Shown here: positions 18,816 through 27,270 of the stretch, in pieces
Numbering within the stretch: the first letter of the stretch is position 1
How the letters are laid out: each line of letters opens with the position of its first letter
Assembly: GCA_964445695.1 (NCBI GenBank)
Contig: CAYULF010000007.1
Coordinates: 62,001-126,000, forward strand
Source of the DNA: JAUIKM01 sp964445695
GTDB taxonomy: Bacteria; Bacteroidota; Ignavibacteria; Kapaibacteriales; UBA7675
Reading direction: 5' to 3'
DNA: 64,000 nucleotides
Notes under the pieces: model-generated
What the model was told of the DNA's origin: nothing
The model's input: the letters and a program-made list of their open reading frames with translations, nothing else
Databases searched by the model: none
Translations under genes and position numbers: made by a program

Positions 18816-20513
18816 TCAGAAGCTGCTGGCCAGCGTCAACAGCAAACCCGTGGCTGCGGGAACGTTACGGCAAACACCACCGACGCAAACAATCCCCTCG
18901 CGCTGACGAGCGAAGTTTAATTGAAGTCGATGCGGCCCCTGTACATAGGTTGCGTTGAACCCCAGGTAGTGAATGCGTTTTTTCTTGTCTTCGTGTCCCA
19001 GATTGTACTCGTCGGAAATCGAAAAGAACCAGTTGGGCGCCAGCGCGAGTTCGACCAGCGCAAAGGCCCAGTCCCCCGATTCGGGCTCGCCGTCAAATTC
19101 CTGACTGGAAATTGCGTATTGCAATTCGGTGCGCAGTGAATTGACCGGCGTAATTTTATATGTGATTTCCGACGTGATAATATTGCTTGTAATTACACCA
19201 TAGCTGCCATTGGGCTTGCCTTCGATAATATCCTTGTTGTACGCGATGCGGAAGTACCCGAGGTTAACTTTCAAGTCTTTATCGAAGCGGCGGCTGAACT
19301 TGATGTTGAAATCGTCGAACAACCTGCGGCCGGCGTCAAAAAAGCCGGTTTCGTAGGTAAATGTATCGATCGGCGTGCGCTCCAGCGGATGCAAGCGTGC
19401 GTATTCGAGAGAAATATCGGTACCATAGCGACCACCGATGCCGTCGCCGCGCGGAATGTTAAAGACTACACTCCCCTGCACGCCGATTTCACCATTGGCC
19501 TGAGTTGCATAGGGAAACAGCGTCACGAGGCGCTCCGTGTGCGTCTGACTCTGCGGCGGAAGGAAGTTTAGATTCAGATTGTTGGCCGTCGCCGCGCGAT
19601 CTCCGCGCGAATCCATTTTGTCGACGCGTTTGGCGCTCAGCGAGATCCCCAGCCCACGTTCGGAGTAACTGGTCGACACATACAGGCCATTGCCTTCATT
19701 ATAGGCGTAGTTGGACGGGTTTGACAGCGGCGAAGCCGTATCGCCCGGAAAAAAGTACACATCGGTCGCTGAAGGATCGTTGGACTTGAACGCATACTCA
19801 GTATAAAGGTTGAAGCCGCCGATGCCCAATGTAGCGCGCCCGGCAAAGGAGGCCACATTTTCCGGCAAAATGTACAGCGGATCGTCATCGGCCTGAAAAC
19901 GACTGACCATACTACCACCGAGCAAAAGAACAACGTCGCCGTCATCGCCGAAGATACTACTGGCATCAACGTCGAGGTCAAGCCCGCGGATGATGCCCTC
20001 GCTCTTATTCCAGAAGCTGCGCTGCCTTCCGATCAGGCCGGTAATCGTGATATTGTCATCGGGCCGCACCTTGACGCGCAAACCGTCAATGGCGTTGTCG
20101 AAACCGAGCAGACGCTCCTCATATGCGCGCAGAATGAGTCCACTGCCAAATTGCTCGTAGAAGTCGCCCGCGGTGACATCGATAAAATCCGAGTTGTAGG
20201 TGGCATAGCGGTACGCAAACCCCTGCCCGTCGGCATAGCGATCATCAAAGCCCAGGATTGGGTTGAGATACGCTTCGTAGCGTGCCCCGGCGCTGAAGCT
20301 ACCGAGCGTGTAAATCAGGTTGACGTATCCATTGAGGCGCATTTCTTCGTCGACCTGTTCCGCACCGGTCTCAGTATCATTGATGTAATACTGCGCATCG
20401 CTTTGCAGATCGCCGTGAACGGCACCGAGGTTGACGGGAAGGTCCTGGGAGGGAGCAACAGCCGGAAAAACGATCGCCGCCCCGAAAAGAGCGGCGATAG
20501 CGAACTTGTACAT
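18816..20513 (-). CDS. Beta-barrel outer-membrane protein, DUF6029-like
   Basis: The protein has 565 residues with a signal peptide (cleavage near VAPSQ, ~23). The rest is a long series of amphipathic strands, many ending in aromatic residues, and it closes with the hydrophobic C-terminal strand LLLTLASSF. N-terminal features such as GDLQSDAQYY and the DVTAGDFYEQFGSGLILRAY region are like DUF6029 proteins. These often sit beside TlpA/Omp28 genes in Bacteroidota, as here. The family name rests on recall of that context plus sequence character. An outer-membrane barrel is well supported; the transported substrate is unknown. Confidence 0.75.
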   Translation of the reverse strand: MYKFAIAALFGAAIVFPAVAPSQDLPVNLGAVHGDLQSDAQYYINDTETGAEQVDEEMRLNGYVNLIYTLGSFSAGARYEAYLNPILGFDDRYADGQGFAYRYATYNSDFIDVTAGDFYEQFGSGLILRAYEERLLGFDNAIDGLRVKVRPDDNITITGLIGRQRSFWNKSEGIIRGLDLDVDASSIFGDDGDVVLLLGGSMVSRFQADDDPLYILPENVASFAGRATLGIGGFNLYTEYAFKSNDPSATDVYFFPGDTASPLSNPSNYAYNEGNGLYVSTSYSERGLGISLSAKRVDKMDSRGDRAATANNLNLNFLPPQSQTHTERLVTLFPYATQANGEIGVQGSVVFNIPRGDGIGGRYGTDISLEYARLHPLERTPIDTFTYETGFFDAGRRLFDDFNIKFSRRFDKDLKVNLGYFRIAYNKDIIEGKPNGSYGVITSNIITSEITYKITPVNSLRTELQYAISSQEFDGEPESGDWAFALVELALAPNWFFSISDEYNLGHEDKKKRIHYLGFNATYVQGPHRLQLNFARQREGIVCVGGVCRNVPAATGLLLTLASSF

Positions 20514-20653
20514 TTGCCTGCCTGCACACGGTTAAACAACAACTGTCAAACTGATGAAGATTTACGAGCGGCGCAGAGACGCGCCGCCCGTATGATCACG
20601 CCGGTGGGCCGACAACGGCCCGTAGACCGATGGTGTTCAGCCTGCCGTACAAA

Positions 20654-21190
20654 TTACAATTCGCCCGCTTTGACTTTGCGGACGACTTCGAGAAGTTTCA
20701 ATTCGTCGCCGGGAGCATAGGACGTGTGTTCGTACACGACCTCGCGATTGGCATTCAGCACAAAGGTGTGCGGTACTGCATTGACGTGCATTGCGCGTTT
20801 CAGGTCGGCATTTTCGTCGATGTAGACATCGTATTCCCACCCGCGGCCGTTGATAAAGGGTTTGACCTTGCGGCTGGTTCGCGCATCATCCACCGAGATG
20901 GCCACCAGCTTGACGCCGGTTTCTTCCTGCCAGTCGGGGAATTCATCGTGAATCGTGGAAAGCTCGAGAATGCAGGGTTTGCACCAGGTGGCCCAAAAGC
21001 TGACGATAATCGGCTTGCCGTCGTTCTTGATGTTTTCCGTGTTGAAATTCTTGCCGCTCAGGTCTTTTACGACAACTTTCGGCATGGACTTGGTGGCCTG
21101 ATTATCCGCGTCGTCGGCATAGCCCGCAGTTACTATCAGAGCCAGCGCAATGCAACAGCTCAGCGCAATCAAACGCTTCAGGTGCATCAT
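20654..21190 (-). CDS. TlpA-like thiol-disulfide oxidoreductase
   Basis: The protein has 178 residues: a signal peptide (about 1-25), then a thioredoxin fold with the active site WATWCKPC (Cys70, Cys73) and the cis-proline region VPHTFVLN. This is the TlpA/ResA class, which reduces or isomerises disulfides in periplasmic proteins. It is the first gene of a minus-strand cluster (TlpA-like, DUF6029-like, Omp28 lipoprotein, Omp28-T9SS). Four consecutive envelope genes, three with CxxC motifs, suggest a shared thiol pathway. A 7-bp hairpin (20568-20574 with 20581-20587) without a T-run sits between this gene and the next. Confidence 0.92.
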   Translation of the reverse strand: MMHLKRLIALSCCIALALIVTAGYADDADNQATKSMPKVVVKDLSGKNFNTENIKNDGKPIIVSFWATWCKPCILELSTIHDEFPDWQEETGVKLVAISVDDARTSRKVKPFINGRGWEYDVYIDENADLKRAMHVNAVPHTFVLNANREVVYEHTSYAPGDELKLLEVVRKVKAGEL

Positions 21191-21604
21191 GTCAATCCTC
21201 CAGATACAAATATTGTATTGTGTTTCAAGTCAAAATCAATGTCGCACGAATGCTGGTTGACAGACCGGCGATCGAGAGTACGACGGCGCTTTGATTCCTT
21301 CATCCAGCATAGCTCGGATCACAATACGTGAAAAACTGTCCAGCCGGGAACAAAATCGGCAGCTGCCGTGTATATGGCCAGAAGCCAAAATGGTAGCGGA
21401 AATTAGCATTATTTGTTCCGTACTACAAATTTGGAAACTCATACGCAATAGGTCCGTAACTAGTTCCCAATCTTTGACTTTGGGCTCTTGTATAAGCAAG
21501 AGTTTTTCCGTATCTTTCGCGCAATCGTACCAAAAATGTACGGTAGTGATTATCCAAAGCTTTGAACAATATTTGCATACAAATACATCCGAACGGGTAG
21601 AACG
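21191..21604. other. Divergent promoter region
   Basis: A 414-bp A/T-richer gap between the minus-strand TlpA-like gene and a plus-strand T9SS cargo gene. It should hold promoters in both directions. I could not assign boxes with confidence, and there is no credible gene. Confidence 0.5.
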
Positions 21605-22327
21605 ATGAAGTTAGCGCGACTCTTTTTAGCGGCCATGCTAGTTGTTTCGGTGGGAACCGTGACCGCCCAGGCACAAAGCATATTCCTGTTTGCCGGTCCG
21701 CACACGATTCAAAGCGATGCAGAAGAATTTGACGTCGAAGGTAAACTTCCAGTCAGGAACTCCGGCGACACGCAACTGGACATTAAAGTCCGCATGTTTG
21801 TCGAGGAAAAAATGGACGGCCAGGACATCTACTTCTGCTGGGATCAGTGTTTTCCGCCCACTATCGTTGAATCGGGCACGGTTCGCCTGATGCCCGGCGA
21901 GTCCTCTGACCTCTTCTCGGCGCACATCAACCCCAATGGCGTATCCGGCAAAGCGGTTGTTCGCTTTGAATTCTTCCCGGTCGACGAACCCGAAAAGATT
22001 GTCACGACGCGCTTCATCTTTGAAATCGGCGAAACGGCAACGGATGTGGACGAATTCGGCGGCGCCATTGTGGCACCTCAATTGACGTCCTTCCCGTCGC
22101 CGGCAATCGAATCCGTCGAACTCAGCTTTGAGATTCCCGGTTCGTTCAACAATGCTCAGCTGACGGTGCACAACCTGTTCGGCAATGAAATCGCGACGAT
22201 TCCGGTAACGGCGGTTCGCGGTTCGACGCTGCTCGATGTCACGGGGTACAATCCCGGCGTGTACTTCTACACGTTGACAGTCGACAACCAGCGCTTGCTG
22301 AGCAAAAAATTCGTCGTAAAACGTTAA
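21605..22327 (+). CDS. Small T9SS cargo protein of unknown function
   Basis: The protein has 240 residues with a signal peptide (core LFLAAMLVVSVGTV, cleavage near AQAQS). A single beta-sandwich domain (about 28-150) contains a short Cys-containing loop (YFCWDQCFPP) and resembles secreted Ig-like modules (VRNSGDTQLDIKV). The C-terminal ~80 residues (FPSPAIESVELSFEIPG ... YNPGVYFYTLTVDNQRLLSKKFVVKR region) form a type A T9SS sorting domain. It is monocistronic, with its own strong terminator. No enzymatic motif was seen. Confidence 0.8.
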   Translation: MKLARLFLAAMLVVSVGTVTAQAQSIFLFAGPHTIQSDAEEFDVEGKLPVRNSGDTQLDIKVRMFVEEKMDGQDIYFCWDQCFPPTIVESGTVRLMPGESSDLFSAHINPNGVSGKAVVRFEFFPVDEPEKIVTTRFIFEIGETATDVDEFGGAIVAPQLTSFPSPAIESVELSFEIPGSFNNAQLTVHNLFGNEIATIPVTAVRGSTLLDVTGYNPGVYFYTLTVDNQRLLSKKFVVKR

Positions 22328-22363
22328 AATTTCGTGGTCGACTTTCAGACCACACAACTAAAG

Positions 22364-22404
22364 AGAACCGGCAAGAGAACTGACTCTTGCCGGTTCTTTT
22401 TTTG
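22364..22404 (+). terminator. Strong rho-independent terminator
   Basis: A perfect 14-bp stem (22364-22377 with 22384-22397) and 6-nt loop are followed by six T. It follows the small T9SS cargo gene and insulates it from infC. Confidence 0.9.
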
Positions 22405-22568
22405 TTTCGCGCCACATTGACGGACAGCGTCCGGCTGTTCCGCCGCAATTTTGATTGAATACCTTATTGCAAGGAATTCGGCGTAGTGCGATATTTGTAG
22501 ATTCAACCCTAAAATTTGGGTTGAGTCCTATTTTTCACTGATTTGCTCATTAACGAAACGGGACATCT

Positions 22569-23240
22569 TTGGGAAGACCGCGCAGCAGAGGCCCGCGAGG
22601 CCGTCGTCAACCAATTCGCCAGGAACCGCGCGTACGCATTAACGAGCGTATCCGCGTACCACAAATTCGCGTTATCGATGTCGATGGAGAAATGGTCGGC
22701 ATCATGTCGCCGCAGGCGGCGCTGAAAATTGCCCGCGAACGCGGACTCGATCTTGTTGAAATTGCTCCGCAGGCCAGCCCGCCCGTGTGCAAGATCATTG
22801 ATTTCGGCAAGTACCGCTACGAACAGCAGAAACGCGAAAAAGCGCAGAAGAAAAGCCAGCACCAGCAGCAGTTGAAGGAAATTCGCTTCAAACTCGGCGT
22901 AGACACGCACGACTTTGACTTTAAAACGCGTCATGCCCGCGAGTTTCTGGAAGAAGGCAACAAGGTCAAAGCCACGGTATTTTTCCGCGGCCGCGAAATT
23001 GTACACAAAGATTTGGGTAAAGCCGTCATTGAGCGCTTTATCGCTGCCCTGGCCGACATTTCCAAGGTGGATCAACCCATCAAGATGGAAGGTCCGAACT
23101 GCTCGGTAATCGTCGCGCCCGACAAAACGAAAATCAAGAAAAAACCGAAGCCCGAAAAAGAAGCGGGCAGCGGAAATACAAAGCAGGCCCCGGCGCCTGC
23201 TGATTCAAACGACGATGTTGAAGTAGATGACGTCGAATAA
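22569..23240 (+). CDS. infC: Translation initiation factor IF-3
   Basis: The protein has 223 residues. The core begins RINERIRVPQIRVIDVDGE and contains the linker-region signature KIIDFGKYRYEQQK, then KEIRFKLGVDTHDFDFK and VKATVFFRGREI, all typical of IF-3. No ATG precedes the conserved N-domain in frame. The frame is closed at 22551-22553, leaving TTG at 22569 as the best start. Rare start codons are a known feature of infC, where IF-3 discriminates against them and so controls its own synthesis. A Ser/Asp/Glu-rich tail (~25 residues) extends beyond the usual end. First gene of infC-rpmI-rplT. Confidence 0.95.
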   Translation: MGRPRSRGPRGRRQPIRQEPRVRINERIRVPQIRVIDVDGEMVGIMSPQAALKIARERGLDLVEIAPQASPPVCKIIDFGKYRYEQQKREKAQKKSQHQQQLKEIRFKLGVDTHDFDFKTRHAREFLEEGNKVKATVFFRGREIVHKDLGKAVIERFIAALADISKVDQPIKMEGPNCSVIVAPDKTKIKKKPKPEKEAGSGNTKQAPAPADSNDDVEVDDVE

Positions 23241-23292
23241 TCGGCGCCGCTCCCCTTCGCAACGTTTTACCCTCTAATTAACTGGTGCTGTT

Positions 23293-23490
23293 ATGCCTAA
23301 AATGAGAACAAACAGCTCGGCCAAGAAGCGGTTCAAAAAAACCGCCACGGGCAAGCTGAAACGCCAGAAGGCTTTTCGCAGCCACATTCTGACCAAAAAA
23401 ACGCGTAAACGCAAACGCGACCTGCGTCAGGATACGGTGCTGCACCCGGCCGACGAGCCACGCGTCAAGCGCCTGCTCTGCATGGCCTGA
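23293..23490 (+). CDS. rpmI: Large ribosomal subunit protein bL35
   Basis: The protein has 65 residues, very basic, and starts PKMRTNSSAKKRFKKTATGK, the bL35 signature. It has the usual length and sits between infC and rplT, as in most bacteria. It is part of the 50S subunit. Confidence 0.97.
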   Translation: MPKMRTNSSAKKRFKKTATGKLKRQKAFRSHILTKKTRKRKRDLRQDTVLHPADEPRVKRLLCMA

Positions 23491-23616
23491 TCGTTAGTTG
23501 CGGTAGCCGGCGCGCATGAGCCTTCGTGTTCATGCGGCGACGCCAGTGCGTCGTACAGATGCGTCGGAACCCACGACAGTTCACAAAATCTGTAAACACA
23601 TTCTCAGGGATTACTT

Positions 23617-23964
23617 ATGCCTCGTTCAAAGAACAAAGTAGCTTCAAGGGCGCGCCGCAAAAAGATGCTCAAACTGGCGCGCGGCTACTGGGGTCTGCGT
23701 AAAAACGTCTGGACCGTCGCCAAGAACCACATCGAAAAAGCGCTGCAGTACCAGTACCGCGACCGCCGCGCGCGCAAACGCGAGTTTCGCCGCTTGTGGA
23801 TCATTCGTATCAACGCCGCTGCGCGTCTGAACGGTACGACTTACTCGCGTTTGATCAACGATCTGAAGAACAACAACATCCTGATCAACCGCAAGATTCT
23901 GGCCGACCTGGCTGCCAATCAGCCGCAGGCCTTCAGCCAACTGGTTGCAGCCGTCAAAAGCTGA
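23617..23964 (+). CDS. rplT: Large ribosomal subunit protein bL20
   Basis: The protein has 115 residues and opens PRSKNKVASRARRKKMLKLA, followed by GYWGLRKN and the RLWIIRINAAAR segment typical of bL20. It is needed for early 50S assembly and is an autogenous repressor of this operon in several bacteria. A terminator hairpin follows before pheS. Confidence 0.97.
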   Translation: MPRSKNKVASRARRKKMLKLARGYWGLRKNVWTVAKNHIEKALQYQYRDRRARKREFRRLWIIRINAAARLNGTTYSRLINDLKNNNILINRKILADLAANQPQAFSQLVAAVKS

Positions 23965-23990
23965 TCCCCGGCTGCACGGTGAATTTCACG

Positions 23991-24032
23991 ACGGCGCGAC
24001 TGTCCCACGGGATTGATCGCGCCGTTTTTTCT
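23991..24032 (+). terminator. Terminator between rplT and pheS
   Basis: A perfect 9-bp stem (23991-23999 with 24017-24025) and 17-nt loop are followed by TTTTTCTT. It could end the ribosomal operon or partly attenuate pheS. I see no Phe-rich leader peptide in the ~100 bp interval. Confidence 0.75.
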
Positions 24033-24065
24033 TAAGGACTCCACCCACTCGACGGAGCAAAACGG

Positions 24066-25064
24066 ATGCTCGAGAATATTGCCGCCCTGCGGCAGGCTAT
24101 TGAGGCCGACCTGGCGACGATCAAGGACCTTGACAGCGCCGAGGCATTTCGACTGAAACACCTCGTCAAAAAAGGCAGCCTGAATTCCCTGACACAGGAC
24201 TTCAAAGCCGTGCCGCGCGAGGAAAAAGCGGCTGTGGGCAAATCGCTGAACGAACTGAAGAACTGGGTGACCGAGTCGTTTGACGCGGCGATGCAGGCCT
24301 TCAAACGCGAGGCCGACGACGCGCAGACTGTCGACGTGACGCTGCCCGGCCGACGCCCGTTCATCGGCGCACAGCACCCCACCAATGCGATGATCCGCGA
24401 GATTACGCGCATTTTCAGTGCACTTGGCTTCGACGCAGCTGAAGGCCCGGAAATCGAAGACGAAAAGCACAATTTTGACGATCTGAATTTTCCGCCCAAC
24501 CACCCGGCGCGGGATATGCAGGACACATTTTTTGTCAAGGATGACAATCAGAATCTGGTGCTGCGCACTCATACCTCGCCTGTCCAGATTCGTCTCATGC
24601 AGTCGCGCAAACCGCCTATTCGCTGCATCGTGCCGGGTCGTGTATACCGCAATGAGGCGACCGACGCCACGCACCTGGCCGAATTCCATCAGGTCGAAGG
24701 TTTGTACGTGGACCGCAAGGTCTCCATGGCCGACCTGAAGGGCACGCTCTACACTTTCTTCAGCGAGCTGTTTCAGGATCCGTCGTTGAAATTTCGGCTG
24801 CGTCCCTCCTTCTTCCCTTTCACGGAGCCAAGCGCCGAGGTTGATGTATTTGTCGACGACGCGCGCGGTGCACGCTGGATCGAACTTGCGGGCTGCGGTA
24901 TGGTTCACCCGAACGTGCTGCGCAACTGCGACATTGATCCCGAGGAATATTCCGGTTTTGCCTTTGGTTTCGGCATTGAACGACTGATCATGCCGCGCCG
25001 CAAAATCACTGACATCCGCATGCTCTACGAAAACGACATTCGCGTTTTGCATCAATTGACCTGA
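24066..25064 (+). CDS. pheS: Phenylalanine-tRNA ligase alpha subunit
   Basis: The protein has 332 residues. The N-terminal coiled coil (about 1-85) that contacts tRNA is followed by the class II catalytic core: HPTNAMIREITRIFSALGF, then TSPVQIRLM, motif 2 region VYRNEATDATHLAEFHQVEG, and motif 3 FGFGIERLIM. It activates Phe and charges tRNA-Phe as part of an alpha2-beta2 enzyme. The beta subunit gene (pheT) is not adjacent; an ABC ATPase follows instead. Confidence 0.97.
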   Translation: MLENIAALRQAIEADLATIKDLDSAEAFRLKHLVKKGSLNSLTQDFKAVPREEKAAVGKSLNELKNWVTESFDAAMQAFKREADDAQTVDVTLPGRRPFIGAQHPTNAMIREITRIFSALGFDAAEGPEIEDEKHNFDDLNFPPNHPARDMQDTFFVKDDNQNLVLRTHTSPVQIRLMQSRKPPIRCIVPGRVYRNEATDATHLAEFHQVEGLYVDRKVSMADLKGTLYTFFSELFQDPSLKFRLRPSFFPFTEPSAEVDVFVDDARGARWIELAGCGMVHPNVLRNCDIDPEEYSGFAFGFGIERLIMPRRKITDIRMLYENDIRVLHQLT

Positions 25065-25083
25065 CGAGGCGGATTCCTGTCCA

Positions 25084-25800
25084 ATGAGTAAAGCTGTTTT
25101 ACAGGCCCGTGGTCTGACAAAGACGTTCAGTACAGCCGCCGGGCAGGGTATAACCGTTTTGAAGGATGTTTCGCTGGAGCTGGGCGAAGGCGAAATGGTG
25201 GCGGTCGTCGGTCCTTCCGGCGCCGGCAAGAGCACGCTGCTGCACATACTGGGCGGCCTGGACAGCCCGGATGCGGGCGACGTGTTTTTGCGCGACAGTT
25301 CAAATTCGATGCAGAATCTGGCCAAACTGAGCGACGAAAAATTGGCCGCTGCACGCAACCGGCACATTGGTTATATCTTTCAATTTCACCACCTTCTGCC
25401 CGAGTTTTCGGCCATTGAGAATGTCATGATGCCGGCTTTAATTTCGGGTATGTCCCGTCGCGAGGCGCAGGCCGGAGCGCTCGCGCTGCTGGACGAAGTT
25501 GGATTGGCGGATCGCAAGGATCAACGGCCCGTTTTACTTTCCGGCGGCGAGCAACAACGCGTTTCGGTGGCGCGCGCCCTGATCAACAAACCAAGCGTTG
25601 TATTCGCGGACGAACCTACCGGCAATCTCGATGCCGCCAACAGCCGCCGTCTGATCGAACTTCTTCAGCGCGTACGGCGCGACCACCGCCAAGCGTTTCT
25701 GGTAGCCACACACGACCAGGAGCTGGCGCAGCAGGCAGACAGGGTTTTGCGGCTGAGCAAAGGCGCTGCGACGATTGAAATTCCGGGGAATGGCAATTAG
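25084..25800 (+). CDS. lolD: LolD-like ABC transporter ATPase
   Basis: The protein has 238 residues and starts 19 bp after pheS. Walker A GPSGAGKST (43-51), signature LSGGEQQRVSVARAL, and Walker B VVFADEPTGNLD, the form shared by the LolD/MacB/FtsE group. In characterised relatives LolD powers release of lipoproteins from the inner membrane to LolA. No LolC/E-type membrane subunit lies next to it, so the partner must be elsewhere and a MacB-type role cannot be excluded. It is probably co-transcribed with pheS. Confidence 0.82.
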   Translation: MSKAVLQARGLTKTFSTAAGQGITVLKDVSLELGEGEMVAVVGPSGAGKSTLLHILGGLDSPDAGDVFLRDSSNSMQNLAKLSDEKLAAARNRHIGYIFQFHHLLPEFSAIENVMMPALISGMSRREAQAGALALLDEVGLADRKDQRPVLLSGGEQQRVSVARALINKPSVVFADEPTGNLDAANSRRLIELLQRVRRDHRQAFLVATHDQELAQQADRVLRLSKGAATIEIPGNGN

Positions 25801-25855
25801 GCGTTGAAGACAACTTCAACCCAATTTGTTTACATGCTCTGCCAAGACTTGAAAC

Positions 25856-25892
25856 TGAGCGCTTCGCCGCTCTGCGGCTTGCTTTTTTCTCT
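25856..25892 (+). terminator. Terminator of lolD, conserved-flank family copy 2
   Basis: TGAGCGCTTC leads to the stem GCCGC/GCGGC (25866-25870, 25874-25878) with loop TCT, then TTGC and six T. The flanks match copy 1 at 8191; the stem bases differ but still pair. Confidence 0.75.
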
Positions 25893-26604
25893 TGTTAATC
25901 TATGAGCACCAGGCGACACACTTTCCAATTAGAGACTTTTCTGCGACCGGACGCGTCGGCTGGAAACATCTTGGTGTCTTTTTGCTGCGGGCCTGAACTA
26001 CCATTTGCATTCCGTGGCTGTCTGGATCAATAGTCGTTGCAGACTACCCCTACTCCCAACAATGCACAAACAGCGGGAGCGGTTCAAGCAAGAACTTAAC
26101 ATCTGGAAACCAGTTGGTTCGATTAATTAGCAACGGTCTGAGAACTGCGCCCACTGAACGTGTCAAACAGCACGTAGTTTAGACTTCGAATTAAACTCTT
26201 GAGCGGTCGGATAAACGATTGGAGCGCACTCCTGCGTGATCAATGGCCCCATCACCGTCCTATTTTTCCTTCTCATCCATGCACTCCCTGGTTTTCCGCC
26301 TTATGGCCGGTTTACGGCTCTGGGCAATTTGACTTTCTCCAGACGCACCGCTAGACGAATTCTACACTTCAGCGGCAGTCCATCAACGCTTCGTGGTGTG
26401 CACACCCGCGCTATGAACGAGCTGTCACGTTCAATTTGTTGGACAAGCGAGTTTCAACAAGCAACGGCACACAACCAGCGCGAAGACTCAACCGTTGGCA
26501 GTCTTGTGGCCAAGCTGCAAGTTTCGACGACAAACGGGTTTACTGTTACACAATTGAATTCGAATGCGGACTGATTCGGATATTGATTTGACTCTGCACG
26601 ACGA

Positions 26605-26653
26605 ACAAAAAGAAAAAGCAAGCCGGAAGTCATCGACGGCGAAGCGCTCAAGT
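26605..26653 (-). terminator. Conserved-flank hairpin copy 3, downstream of the anti-sigma-type gene
   Basis: Read on the minus strand: ACTTGAGCGCTTC, stem GCCG/CGGC with an 11-nt loop, then TTGCTTTTTCTTTTTGT. The right flank is identical over ~15 nt to copy 1. It lies ~180 bp after the stop of the minus-strand operon. Confidence 0.65.
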
Positions 26654-26832
26654 GCCAAGCCACAAGTGAAAAGCGCAACTATCAAGACGCAAGCGAATAG
26701 CACTCAAACATCAAGTCTCAGCCTACAGTGCCAGGTACGACAGCTTTAGTTAAACAGTACAAAGAGACAGGTGTGCGGCAATGACGAAGTAAAAGTCAAG
26801 TAAACAACAGGAGCACTTAAACAAAATAAAAA

Positions 26833-27267
26833 TCACTCGCGGAGGGACTTGATCAACTTCAGAATGTTAAACGGGCGGCCGGCGCCGGCAGGCAGGTATT
26901 CGATTTTGTCGACAACGCGGCGGATAATGCTGATGCCCAGACCGCCGTGACGGAAATTCTCAAAGTATTCCTTCATGTTCGGCGTGCGGATCGTCATCGG
27001 GTCGAAGGCGTCGCCGCTGTCGGAAATTTCGATGATCAGTTCGTTGTCGTTGATCTCGATCGTGACGCAGAATTCGCGGCCCTGGTCGTGTTTGTACGCG
27101 TGGCGGATAACGTTGGAACAGGCTTCGTCCACAGCCAGAGTAATGTTGTACACGCCCTGCTCACCAACGCCGGACTGCCGGGCGCGCGCTTCAACAAATG
27201 CGCGAACGCGGTGCAGCTCGGACGTACTGCCGGGAACACAAATGCGATTTGGTTTAGGTGCAGCCAT
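26833..27267 (-). CDS. Anti-sigma-type serine kinase (RsbW/HATPase_c_2)
   Basis: The protein has 144 residues forming a single GHKL ATPase fold: N-box AVDEACSNVIRHAYK (Glu48, Asn52), G1 box SDSGDAFDP (Asp83) and G2 GGLGISII. This is the size and motif set of RsbW/SpoIIAB-type proteins, which bind a sigma factor or other target and phosphorylate a STAS antagonist. Its start is 3 bp from the stop of the STAS gene, so the two are coupled as in classical partner-switching operons. The regulated target is not in the window. Confidence 0.88.
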   Translation of the reverse strand: MAAPKPNRICVPGSTSELHRVRAFVEARARQSGVGEQGVYNITLAVDEACSNVIRHAYKHDQGREFCVTIEINDNELIIEISDSGDAFDPMTIRTPNMKEYFENFRHGGLGISIIRRVVDKIEYLPAGAGRPFNILKLIKSLRE

Positions 27268-27270
27268 CGT

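Larger units (their letters stand above)
25801..26832. other. 1-kb convergent intergenic region, no convincing gene
   Basis: This region separates the end of lolD (plus) from the end of the anti-sigma-type gene (minus). Terminator-type hairpins of the same family sit at both edges (25856 plus, 26605 minus). The ~700 bp between them has short frames of non-protein-like composition. A GGTTCGATT near 26112 lacks the stems of a tRNA. Confidence 0.6.

Noticed and set aside
20568..20587. 7-bp GC hairpin between the TlpA-like and DUF6029-like genes as a terminator
   Set aside because: No T-run follows the stem on the minus strand. It may be an mRNA-processing or stability element, but that is not supported.
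26105..26130. GGTTCGATT resembling a tRNA T-loop
   Set aside because: Flanking bases do not form a T stem, and no acceptor or anticodon arm could be placed around it.
26236..26749. Short plus-strand frames in the 1-kb gap after lolD
   Set aside because: GTG or poor starts, no ribosome site, atypical composition. One of them crosses the minus-strand terminator hairpin at 26605.
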